A stretch of 64,000 nucleotides of DNA, from positions 496,001-560,000 of the forward strand of contig CP064961.1 of NCBI GenBank assembly GCA_016699125.1. Reading direction: 5' to 3'. Shown here piece by piece: positions 1-8,449 of the stretch. Below the pieces are notes generated by a model. The model was given only the letters and a program-made list of their open reading frames with translations, had not been told where the DNA came from and did not search any database. Source of the stretch: a bacterium (lineage in GTDB: Bacteria > Babelota > Babeliae > Babelales > Vermiphilaceae). Position numbers and translations under genes: made by a program. Each line of letters opens with the position of its first letter. The stretch's first letter is position 1.

Positions 1-1
1 T

Positions 2-757
2 TTAGATATCGCCTACGATACTTTGTTACAACGTTTGAAAGCCCCACTTACTGGACTTTTGTGTCGCATGGGTGACAAGTTGCAAAATGATGGATTTTAT
101 GGATTCTTTACCAAAGGTATCTTTTCTATTTATGTACCTTTTTACGTTTCAGTTTCATATCAAGACAAAGATGCTCCTTCTGCAATCGACTGGATCGGCG
201 TCAACACCTACGCAAACCAAAAACGTGAAATGATGCAGGTCATCAAAGATAAAGAGCTTTTAATGACGACGCAAAATGAAAACTATCGGTTTTATCCACA
301 AGGCCTGTATCGGGCTGTCAAAGAGGTGGAGGAACGATTAAATGAAAAAAGAAGCAGATGTATAAAACCACTCAAAAAATTGCCACTATGGATCACCGAA
401 AATGGTATCGCGGCACATACTGACGAACAACGCACGAGCTTTTTTCAGCAAACACTGTTTGGAGTTACAAAACTGGTCGAAGAAGGCTACAATATTATCG
501 GCTATACACCGTGGGCAAGTTACGACAACTATGAATGGGGTGCGCCGCTTGGCGATAAGCCATACGGCATGTTTAGTTATAACTTTGAAACCAAAGAAAC
601 AAAACTAAAAGAAGGTTCACGGTATTTTGCCGAATTTACAAAAGAGTTCAACAAAATAGACTCTAAACCACAAGCAGGGCTGTTGCAAAGTATCATGAAT
701 TTCATTCCATCATGGGAAAAGCCGTCCGAAGAACTATTAAAGCTTCCAGAAGAATAA
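2..757 (+). CDS. Glycoside hydrolase family 1 (beta-glucosidase-like), 5'-truncated by window edge
   Basis: The reading frame is open to the first base of the window, so only the C-terminal part (about 250 residues) is present and the true start lies upstream. The block WITENGIA (glutamate codon at 398-400) matches the catalytic-nucleophile motif TENG of GH1 enzymes. The later GYTPWASYDNYEWG matches the conserved GH1 block that lines the sugar site before the C-terminus. The family hydrolyses beta-linked glucosides or phospho-glucosides; the substrate cannot be told from this half. The tail after the barrel is about 50 residues and rich in Pro, Glu and Lys. A hairpin terminator follows. Family assignment is firm, specificity unknown. 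Confidence 0.82.
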   Translation, partial: LDIAYDTLLQRLKAPLTGLLCRMGDKLQNDGFYGFFTKGIFSIYVPFYVSVSYQDKDAPSAIDWIGVNTYANQKREMMQVIKDKELLMTTQNENYRFYPQGLYRAVKEVEERLNEKRSRCIKPLKKLPLWITENGIAAHTDEQRTSFFQQTLFGVTKLVEEGYNIIGYTPWASYDNYEWGAPLGDKPYGMFSYNFETKETKLKEGSRYFAEFTKEFNKIDSKPQAGLLQSIMNFIPSWEKPSEELLKLPEE

Positions 758-770
758 ATCTGAACCAGAT

Positions 771-812
771 GCAAAAGCGGAGCAAAAAAATTTGGTTTCG
801 CTTTTGCTTTAA
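771..812 (+). terminator. Rho-independent terminator after GH1 gene
   Basis: A 9-bp perfect stem (GCAAAAGCG at 771-779 pairing with CGCTTTTGC at 799-807) with a 19-nt loop is followed by a T/A-rich tract. It lies 14 nt after the GH1 stop. A related but degraded copy of this sequence occurs at about 1792-1850 after the next gene. Confidence 0.5.
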
Positions 813-938
813 AAATACTTTTTCATATTCTATCCTCTACTATTGACAAAAATGCATTTATTTGGCACCTTGTTCCACAAATTCAGGTGTTCGCCAAATG
901 TTAAAAATTTTTTATTGCAATAGATCGTAAGGATTAAA

Positions 939-1760
939 ATGAAAAAGTGGTTATGTTTCTCACTGGTTCTTTTTGTAAATCAACTGTTTGGTATGGAGAA
1001 ATGGAAGATAAACTAAAAAACAACCGAGTTTTTGACTGATACAGCGAGTAACGTTACTACAAAGTCAATTTATGGTGACAGCAGGAGCGTAAAATTTTCA
1101 AACGCTATTCTTGACAAAATGAATAAGGTAACAAATAAGTGTTCCATTCCAGGAATTATTCATGAATATCGCAAAGGATCTGGGGTGACGGGGAGTATTT
1201 TGGGCTATTTTTATGGAGAAACAGCGAAAGGTGAAGTGCGACTTTTTGCAAATAAATATACAAATACTTTTTATTATTTAAGACAAGAAAAATTAATTGA
1301 AAACTCTGAGTTTGAAGCTGCCGTTGTTTTGGAACCACAAGCAATTGAAAGTCAAGTGGACCAGAACGGGCAATTGAAAGCAAGCAATAATTTTGAGTGC
1401 GTTTTAAAAAACGATCAAAATGAGACAGCAGAAGCTTTTATTTGTTATAACAAAGTACAAGAAGAGGATGGTGAGGTTACTTTAGAATTTTACTTTTGCC
1501 AATATACAAATATGAATAAAATTATTACACTAGATCAAGAAGTTGCCTGCATAAACCAAGAATTTGATATTGAAGATCAATGGTCGACTTGGTCAGGAAT
1601 CTGGCAAACGGTCAAACCTGATGTTATAAAAAGTGGAGTTGGTATGATGACCTTGTTGGTAATGATTTTTTTCTATTTACATCCTGACGCATTTGATGAA
1701 TTGATCAAGTGGAATCAGCGCATAGAATTTGTCAGTCGGTCCTTGCCAAACAATGATTGA
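939..1760 (+). pseudogene. Secreted hypothetical protein with in-frame stop just after the signal peptide
   Basis: ATG at 939 begins a clear signal peptide (MKKWLCFSLVLFVNQLFG) that runs into a TAA at 1014-1016 after 25 codons. The same frame then stays open from 1017 to 1760 for about 247 codons with no ATG close by; a TTG at 1032 is the nearest possible restart. The simplest reading is one gene of about 273 codons carrying a nonsense mutation that separates the export signal from the body. The body ends with a hydrophobic segment near VGMMTLLVMIFFYLHP, a likely C-terminal membrane anchor. No domain was recognised. Stop-codon readthrough or a base-call error are alternatives. Confidence 0.6.
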
Positions 1761-2031
1761 AAAATTATAAAGTTAAATGATAAATCAGAATGAGATGCGA
1801 GAGTGGAGCAAAAAATCTGTCCTCGCTCAAGCTTTGAAAATCCTTTTTCACAGCTTGAAAATAAGCTAGTTTAATATCGAAATGCAATCGCAACTGTGAA
1901 AATAGATTGCTTTTCGATGTACTTTTAGATCTCTTTTCACAAATAGTTTTAACTTGCAAAACCATTCTTTTTTTAATACAATTTTATATGTTTTTTATTA
2001 AAAATTAGTTCAATAAATAGAAAGTATAAAA

Positions 2032-3423
2032 ATGAAAAAATTTTTCACTGGATTGCTCCTTTTTTGTTCAGGATTGACACTTATCTGTAGCAATCCTAAC
2101 AACAATCGCTTAGAACTTGAACAAAAGCTTTTTGCGCTACAGGCTGAGTACGAAATAGCACTTAATATTCTCCTGGAAGTAGCGACAGAATTCAACTCAT
2201 TCTCCAATCGACATCAGTTAAAAACAGTTGATATAGATATCGACAATATACATCAGGATCTACAAGATATGAAAGATCAAGCCTCAGTTATAAACAAGTA
2301 TTGTGATACAAGGATCAAAAAATCCATCAAGCTCGTAAAAGAAAATCTTAAAGAAACAAAGGATATATTACAAAAAGACAGTCTAATCAATGAAAGCTTG
2401 GAATTGTATTCTGAATTATTAAACAAATTAAGTGGAAACAATTTCAAAAAAATTTCTGAAACTACCTCTTTAAAAGACTTTCAAGAATTGATAGAAAATA
2501 GAACAAAGGCAAGTACAGAAATTAAAATTTTAAAAAACACATTAATAAAAAAGCTAAACCAGAATACAGATCAAAGTAAAAAAACTATCAACTTTGAGGC
2601 CATTTTAGACTTTTTAAATAGATTTGATCCAAAAGAACGATTGATTCAATCTGAAGAAACAATGAACCGTTTCAAGATTGAACATACTGATGATAATAAT
2701 CCAGAACTTTTAACCAAAATATTAACCATTGCCAAGCAGCTAGGAGTCAATACAAAACAGGTACAGTTTAAAATCACCAATTCTATCGGTTCACCCGCGT
2801 CAAATAGCAGTGAGCCAATTGAACATGATAAAAAACTGTATTGTTTGAATACAATATTTATAAACCCAAATGAAGTAAAAAATTTAACAGATAACGAGAT
2901 TGCAGGCATGTTATTACATGAAACAACTCATCTCCATGAACCTGCCATAGTTGGATGCATCATTTCAGATATCATTGATATTCAACAGATACGTAACAGT
3001 GAAATAAATGCCGACCTTGCATTCATGTGGAATAATGAAGCATTATCACTTCAACAAAAAATTGAAATAGCAGAAAGCATGTATGATTTTTTTAAAGAAA
3101 ATAAGCTTGGTGCAAGCCTGTTAGAAGTTAAAGCAAGTTTGACGTATCCATCATCTTCAAACCGTGCAAAAAATTTTAAACAGGGCATCAGGATGCTTTT
3201 AAAAGAACCTGGAGCATTTTATGCTACGCCAAAAACATGGATCTCAATGACGCTGTTTGATTTGTTGCCAATTGAAAAAAACTATTTGTCAAAAGCAGTC
3301 AAAACTCCAGCAGGTGTAGCGTTGATTATCACCACAACAGGTGCACTGCTTGGCATAATCTACAAAACATGCAAAAAATTTTACAAAAAACGCCAAAAAA
3401 ATTCTGAAAAAACACATGTTTAA
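2032..3423 (+). CDS. Secreted membrane-anchored zincin-like metalloprotease (HETTH motif)
   Basis: A protein of 463 residues with an N-terminal signal peptide (MKKFFTGLLLFCSG), a helical and probably coiled region to about residue 210, and a zincin-like core. H296-E-T-T-H300 is a HExxH zinc motif. E324-I-N-A-D328, 27 residues later, resembles the E-x-x-A-D third-ligand block of M48/M56-type peptidases. A hydrophobic segment near residues 425-447 followed by a Lys-rich tail suggests C-terminal membrane anchoring. Metallopeptidase activity is inferred from the motifs only; substrate and family are not assignable. It stands alone between two broken secreted-protein genes. Confidence 0.6.
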   Translation: MKKFFTGLLLFCSGLTLICSNPNNNRLELEQKLFALQAEYEIALNILLEVATEFNSFSNRHQLKTVDIDIDNIHQDLQDMKDQASVINKYCDTRIKKSIKLVKENLKETKDILQKDSLINESLELYSELLNKLSGNNFKKISETTSLKDFQELIENRTKASTEIKILKNTLIKKLNQNTDQSKKTINFEAILDFLNRFDPKERLIQSEETMNRFKIEHTDDNNPELLTKILTIAKQLGVNTKQVQFKITNSIGSPASNSSEPIEHDKKLYCLNTIFINPNEVKNLTDNEIAGMLLHETTHLHEPAIVGCIISDIIDIQQIRNSEINADLAFMWNNEALSLQQKIEIAESMYDFFKENKLGASLLEVKASLTYPSSSNRAKNFKQGIRMLLKEPGAFYATPKTWISMTLFDLLPIEKNYLSKAVKTPAGVALIITTTGALLGIIYKTCKKFYKKRQKNSEKTHV

Positions 3424-3500
3424 CTTCTTAGCTGTGACTTTTAAACTATAGCTTTTCTGATATATTTACAGATATTGTTTTTCAAAAATTGTAATGCTTG

Positions 3501-3815
3501 ATGTTCAAAATTGTTCTGCTTTTTCTGCTGTACTATTTTAATAATGCTTTTACGATGATAAAAGCACCAGAATGCAGCAATAAAATAGTACAAAATCATG
3601 TGTTAAGTTTGCAAAATTTATGCTGGAATGTAGTTAAAAAAAATGAAAACAGTAGAACAAAAGAGATAATTTCAGGATATTTGCCAAAGTTGAAACAGCT
3701 GATAGAGGATCGCAGGAAAAGGTATTGGCAAAATGATCCTTTTAAAGATACTTTTTGCAATGAAAACGAATCTTTAATTTATGGATTAATAAGGTGTGTC
3801 CTCAATTTGAAATGA
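3501..3815 (+). pseudogene. 5' part of secreted-protein gene interrupted by IS5-family insertion
   Basis: ATG at 3501 opens a signal peptide (MFKIVLLFLLYYFNNAFT) and 97 genuine codons up to the TA at 3790-3791. Beyond that the frame reads into the left inverted repeat of the IS and stops at 3815. Removing 3792-4664 (the IS plus one TA) joins codon 97 in frame to 4665-7031, giving one 885-codon gene. The paralogue at 36451-39018 has 855 residues, which supports the reconstruction. A short secreted peptide could still be made from this piece. Confidence 0.8.
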
Positions 3816-4662
3816 GGTAATGACGTTGCATTTTCACTACAAAATGATAAGTTTTTTGTATCAGAAATCAGCAACGAGGATAAGCAATGGTACGTCGAGT
3901 TATTACAGACAGTATTTGGTCACAACTAGAAGAGATACTATGTAAACATGGATGCCACCTGTGGGGCAATGAGCGGAATATAATGGAAGCAATCCTTTGG
4001 AAATTGCGGACTGGAGGACCATGGAGGGATATTCCATCCGAATTTTGTCCGTGGCAAACAGCATTTAATCGATTTAATCGTTGGTCAAAAAAAGGGCTAT
4101 GGGAAGGTTTTTTTTATGCTACGAAAAGAAGTTGATAAAGAATGGGTATTCGCCGACGGAAGTTATGTTAGAGCTCACCAACATGCGACTGGAGCTCAGC
4201 GTGGTCAAGAGCGAGCAATTGGAAGATCCGCTGGTGGACTTACTACAAAGATTCATATGTGCACCGATGCGCATGGAAATCCGCTCAATTTTAAAATCAC
4301 TGGGGGTCAAGTGCACGATTCAAAGGTTGCAAACGAATTAATCGACCTGGCCGAAGGAGCGGAATATTTTATCGCTGACAAAGGCTATGATGCTGATAGT
4401 ATTCGTATCTATGGACGGACAAAAGGAATGCAAGTAATTATACCAAAAGAAAAAACAGCACTAGACCAGATCCAGAATTTGATGCTCATTTGTATAAAAA
4501 TCGACACTTAGTTGAAAATCTTTTGCACGACTCAAGCATTTTCGTGGCATTGCTATGCGTTTTGAAAAACTTGCTAGAAACTTCCAATCTATGCTCTACA
4601 TCGCATCTATGCACATATGGTTGAAGCTTTTATGCCCTACTAATTAAATTGAGGACACACCT
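3792..4662. mobile_element. IS5-family insertion sequence (IS427-like), 871 bp, with TA target duplication
   Basis: Terminal inverted repeats begin AGGTGTGTCCTCAATTT at 3792 and end with its reverse complement at 4662, 17 bp without mismatch. Both ends are flanked by TA (3790-3791 and 4663-4664), a 2-bp target duplication typical of the IS427 group of IS5. Inside is one transposase gene in several frames. The intact ends and clean duplication indicate a fairly recent insertion, although the transposase is not in a single frame. Confidence 0.88.
3887..4647 (+). pseudogene. IS5-family (IS427-type) DDE transposase in several frames
   Basis: The first frame (3887-4135) encodes the N-terminal domain with GGPWRDIPSEFCPWQTAFNRF, typical of this family. 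The second frame (from about 4116) carries the catalytic aspartates in VFADGSYV and FIADKGYD. The third (DPEFDAHLYKNRHLVEN, from about 4455) carries the catalytic glutamate. A fourth (FARLKHFRGIAMRFEKLA, from about 4523) runs to the stop at 4645-4647. The breaks fall in T8 near 4105-4113, A6 at 4450-4455 and T4 at about 4520-4524. The first could be a programmed shift as in other two-frame IS427 elements. The later two each need one extra base and look like inactivating deletions. The ATG at 3887 follows GAGGATAA. Confidence 0.82.
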
Positions 4663-4664
4663 TA

Positions 4665-7031
4665 GAATTTATAGATGATTCTGTAACTGCTGGTAGTACT
4701 GTAATACCAAATGGTAATTCTATGGACGATGTAATTGAAGCATGTATTAATTATGATCCAGCCAAATATTATATCCCTCAAAGACGTGATTTTTACATAA
4801 TTAAAGATGAAATCGAAAAAGACTGTGGTATGAGTTTTGGATCATGGTCAGAAAATACTGAAGGAAATAGAAAAATTCATACTGCTGATCTTTACAGAAA
4901 GATGGCCTGGGAACTTTTTCTTATTTTTCATTACAAAAAAAAAGCAAAAGAAACGAAAGAATCGAAGAAATTCGAGAAAAAGGTTAATAGACGGCTAAGA
5001 AGACTTTTAAAGATCTTTTCTAGTGACCAAAGAGACAGTACCAATGAAATGCTAGCTTTTTTATCAGATCAAGCGAATTGTTCAAATTTAAAAGCGCGAA
5101 TAATTAATGCGCTCAACTACTTTGGATTGATGATGAGAAGGCAGGAAAAAGAACATAAGATCTATGAAAATAAAGATCCGTATGCGGTTGAAGCTAAAAT
5201 AGATTCCATGTTAGAGTTTCTCAGTTTAAAGGTCCTTGATGAACTCAAGGATGAACCTCGAACAGTAAGGATTTTTCAAACAAATTTTGGGACAGGGGAT
5301 AAAGGGGATTCATCAAGGACCTTTGCAAGTTTAAGAGGTCTAACTCCAACAAGCATGTTAGAAAAGGAATTTAGCACTGTTAACCAATTTTATTTTTTAC
5401 ATTTAAATAGATTCATAGCTGAAAACTTACAATGTCGAGGTCATAATATATTAGGCTATGCAGAAGAGCTTGGCGATCGAAATAACTATATTACTTATTG
5501 CAACCTAATTAAAGACAGTAACCACCGTGACCACTGGCTTATAATCTTTGTATCCAAACTGGTAATTAAGTATGCCTATGGTCTGATTTCAAAACTCGAC
5601 CCTGAAGCGCTTAATGTTAAAAAGGAAAAGATTAACGCCACTATTGAATATATGAAAACGATACCACAGTTGTTGGATTCTTTGGAGCTAGAAAGATTAA
5701 AACAGAAAATAGATGAGCTTATCGATGCACTATCAGCTATGAAGATTAATTGTCCAGATTTTTTAGGACATAACCGATCGCTTGAAACGATATGTACCAC
5801 GCTAGGTTTCAGAGGAAGGCAGCGGTTACTATTCTCTGATAACCCTTCATTCTATGAAAAGCAACATGACCAGTTCAGTGAAGAACAACCTAAATTTGTA
5901 AAAAAAAACACTAAATATACGTTTACAAAGACGGCAATGTGTTATGATAAGGAGTTAGATAAAGGAGTGAAAATAATAGAACTAACAAAAAAACTAGTCA
6001 TTTTAAATCAACAGTTAATCGAACTGTTTCCAATTTGGAAAGACGATGAACAGAGCAGCTCAATAGATTTAGACTGTTTTATTGCAAAGGTATTTTTGAG
6101 GTTTCACGTCGCTCAGTTTGCGATGAAGCTTTTTGATGAGTCCTATCAAAAAAAAGATTTGTCACAATGCTTAGATAGCAATGATACACTTGATATAAAA
6201 GATAAGTCTATTATTCCAACTACCTATGAAGCTGTATCTGAAAAAATACAGCAAATGGTGATCGACGAACAACAGATTCAATTGATAACAGATTTTTTTA
6301 AAACCACAGTCACTTTTTACGAGTGGTTGCTTGCTGATCTGAAAAAAGATACTCAAGAAGAACTGGCAAAGCCCATAAAGTTCTATAATGGTTGGATTAA
6401 GATGTTACCACTTTATCAAGATCTTGAATTAAGCGAAGAAACTAAAATTGACTTTAAAGCAACATTTGCAAATAAGTTAAAAGCACTATTTACTTTCTGT
6501 GTTCCTGAATGGAAGTATAAAACTGAAAATAACGATATACAAGGCATGAATACGGCAGAACGAAAAGAAAAATGTAAGCAGCACGTTCTTAAGTTAGAAA
6601 AAGAAATAAAAAACTATGTTGAAGAAAAGATTAAATATAAGAGCAAGCATTGTTTTGATGAAAAAGATGAACCACAAGCATTGCACACTCCAGTTACAAA
6701 AGAACGTTGGCAGGAATATCAGAAGTTAAAAGAAAAAGCTCATTCAGAAAAAGTAGATCCTAAAGAAATGTTGGAGTCTTCAAGGCCTGTTGATCAAATC
6801 AAAATACCAGAAACAAAAATACCAGAAACAAAAATACCAGAGCCTCAAGTTACTAATGACACTGAACCAAAAAATGAAATAAAGATTGAATCGACAAGCT
6901 ATTTTAAAATGCATTCGTTGGAGCAAATAGTAAAAAACATATTCAGTTTTTGGAATGCTGTATACAACTATTGTATCCAGATGAGCAGAAACGTAATTTT
7001 TACCTCACAAATAACTGAAAAACAAAGTTGA
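4665..7031 (+). pseudogene. 3' part of IS-interrupted secreted protein, paralogue of the 36451-39018 gene
   Basis: The frame continues from 4665, immediately after the IS and its TA, through ATG at 4722 to the stop at 7031 (788 residues). It matches the downstream paralogue: DEIEKDCGMSFGSWSE here against DIEISCKISFGQWSCD there, followed in both by LYRKM. The protein is mostly helical and charged, with three KIPET-type repeats near residue 700 of this piece and a hydrophobic segment (IVKNIFSFWNAVYNYCI) close to the C-terminus. Without its own signal peptide any product from ATG 4722 would stay cytoplasmic. No domain or function was recognised. Confidence 0.8.
6801..6845 (+). repeat. Three 15-bp tandem repeats encoding KIPET
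   Basis: The unit AAAATACCAGAAACA occurs three times in tandem, the last copy diverged, and encodes KIPET-KIPET-KIPEP in a Pro-rich linker ahead of the C-terminal hydrophobic segment. The 15-bp unit keeps frame, so copy-number change would alter linker length only. Confidence 0.75.
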
Positions 7032-7043
7032 GCTTTTGTAGTT

Positions 7044-7955
7044 TCAACCGACCTGCAACTTTTTAAAATCCTTGGTTATCTGATATGCACGATATTCATA
7101 CATATCAGAAGCGGCGCTATCAAAATACTGAACCAAAACCTTATCCGTGTAATCTTTTGCTTCCAAAATTTCAACTTGACCCGTCTCAAAATTAACTTTC
7201 AAAAGAATATTACCCTGCTGCGCGACCCCGCTACCTTTCGAACTTATAAATAGTTTTTTAAATGTACACAAACCATATCCATCAGCCTTCATCCGCATCA
7301 GACAACCAAGGTGCGCTTTGCACAATTCGTGATCATTCAAAGAAGTACCAGCATAAGAACGTCTACCAATAAAATTCCCTGAACAAAGCTCAATAGCTTG
7401 TTCTTTCTCATTGTTTCTTTGAAATAGCTTAACTGTTCGTTGTTTGCGATCTTGTTGCACAGAATCAACCTTCTGATAGAAAACAACTGCTTGAGTCTCT
7501 TTGCATAAAAATCCAACTAACGGTACATTCTCCTGGTCGCTGAGCAGGCCGTTCATTGAAGAGTGCAAAGTACCAGGATTATTTGCAAGATTAAACAGAT
7601 CCTCTTTTAATTTCACCTCTTTAAGATAACATTGCACATCCAAAGAAAACACAGGGTCAATAAGACTCATCTTCTTTTTTTTCATTATCTTTGCATACAA
7701 AATCAGATAACCATTATTTTCATTTTTTTGAACATCCAAAAGAAACATATTTTTGAGATTTTTGATCGAAGAAAAGGTACGAACATGTTTTTGTAAAAAT
7801 GACTTTACACCACTGTTTTCTTTTTCCAAAGGTGTAATTAACATGTTGCCAAAGGTAGATGCGGTCAACGCATAATGCACATTGCCAAGTTCAAGGACTT
7901 CCAAAATGTAAACGGGCGAGTTTGTGACTTTTAAAAACATAGCCAAGCTCTGCAA
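7044..7955 (-). CDS. Hypothetical protein, 3' part of a frameshifted secreted-protein gene
   Basis: This frame overlaps the upstream frame (7891-8418) by 65 nt. Removing one A from the AAAA on the coding strand (plus-strand T run at 7929-7932) turns the upstream ELGYVFK directly into VTNSPVYILEVLELG of this frame, making one protein of about 450 residues. The region reads as beta-rich sequence without recognised motifs. On its own the piece lacks a signal peptide and has a weak start, so I treat it as the distal part of the gene that begins at 8418. No function was recognised. Confidence 0.55.
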   Translation of the reverse strand: MQSLAMFLKVTNSPVYILEVLELGNVHYALTASTFGNMLITPLEKENSGVKSFLQKHVRTFSSIKNLKNMFLLDVQKNENNGYLILYAKIMKKKKMSLIDPVFSLDVQCYLKEVKLKEDLFNLANNPGTLHSSMNGLLSDQENVPLVGFLCKETQAVVFYQKVDSVQQDRKQRTVKLFQRNNEKEQAIELCSGNFIGRRSYAGTSLNDHELCKAHLGCLMRMKADGYGLCTFKKLFISSKGSGVAQQGNILLKVNFETGQVEILEAKDYTDKVLVQYFDSAASDMYEYRAYQITKDFKKLQVG

Positions 7956-8418
7956 AACGCAAGCCTGATCCAGAAGGCAGTGGTGAAAACATCTCCTTTT
8001 TCTTAACCGCGGCAGCAGCTTTTATTTTTTCAATCGATGCAAGCTGCAAGGTTGCTGAGGTACTATCTGCATCATCAGGATCAAAAAGTGAAACATCTTT
8101 GACAATCATGGGAAGCACAAGGTTGCCATGCAATGTAAAAGGCTTTGCAATGATAGGATACAAGGTTGAACGAGAAAATGAGAAAAACGAATTTGCAATA
8201 GTATCATCTAACGGTACGTTCAAATCATTCACTGAATACAAGCGTGAATAATAGTGTGCTGAACCCACCCTGCCGCCACTAAAGTAATCTCGATATGAGA
8301 AAAGATACGAATGTTCCGCAAGTTTTATCAGATAACTTCCATCATACATATCTGCATTCATTCGAACAGCTTCGGCAGTCCATACCGACAACAGAAACAC
8401 CAACATCACTATTACCAT
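7891..8418 (-). CDS. Secreted hypothetical protein, 5' part of a frameshifted gene
   Basis: It starts with a signal peptide (MVIVMLVFLLSVWTAEA) and continues for 175 residues before running out of frame at SHKLARLHFGSP. The coding sense resumes in the frame of 7044-7955, with the probable shift at 7929-7937 (T5A4 on the coding strand). It lies 31 nt downstream of the large repeat protein at 8450-12406 and is transcribed the same way, so the two may be co-transcribed. No domain was recognised. Confidence 0.55.
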   Translation of the reverse strand: MVIVMLVFLLSVWTAEAVRMNADMYDGSYLIKLAEHSYLFSYRDYFSGGRVGSAHYYSRLYSVNDLNVPLDDTIANSFFSFSRSTLYPIIAKPFTLHGNLVLPMIVKDVSLFDPDDADSTSATLQLASIEKIKAAAAVKKKEMFSPLPSGSGLRFAELGYVFKSHKLARLHFGSP

Positions 8419-8449
8419 TGTAAAATCATTTTTTTAAAAATAAGTCTTT

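Noticed and set aside
4081..4341. Alternative 86-codon frame inside the IS
   Set aside because: It reads no transposase motif; the catalytic sequence lies in the other frame from 4116.
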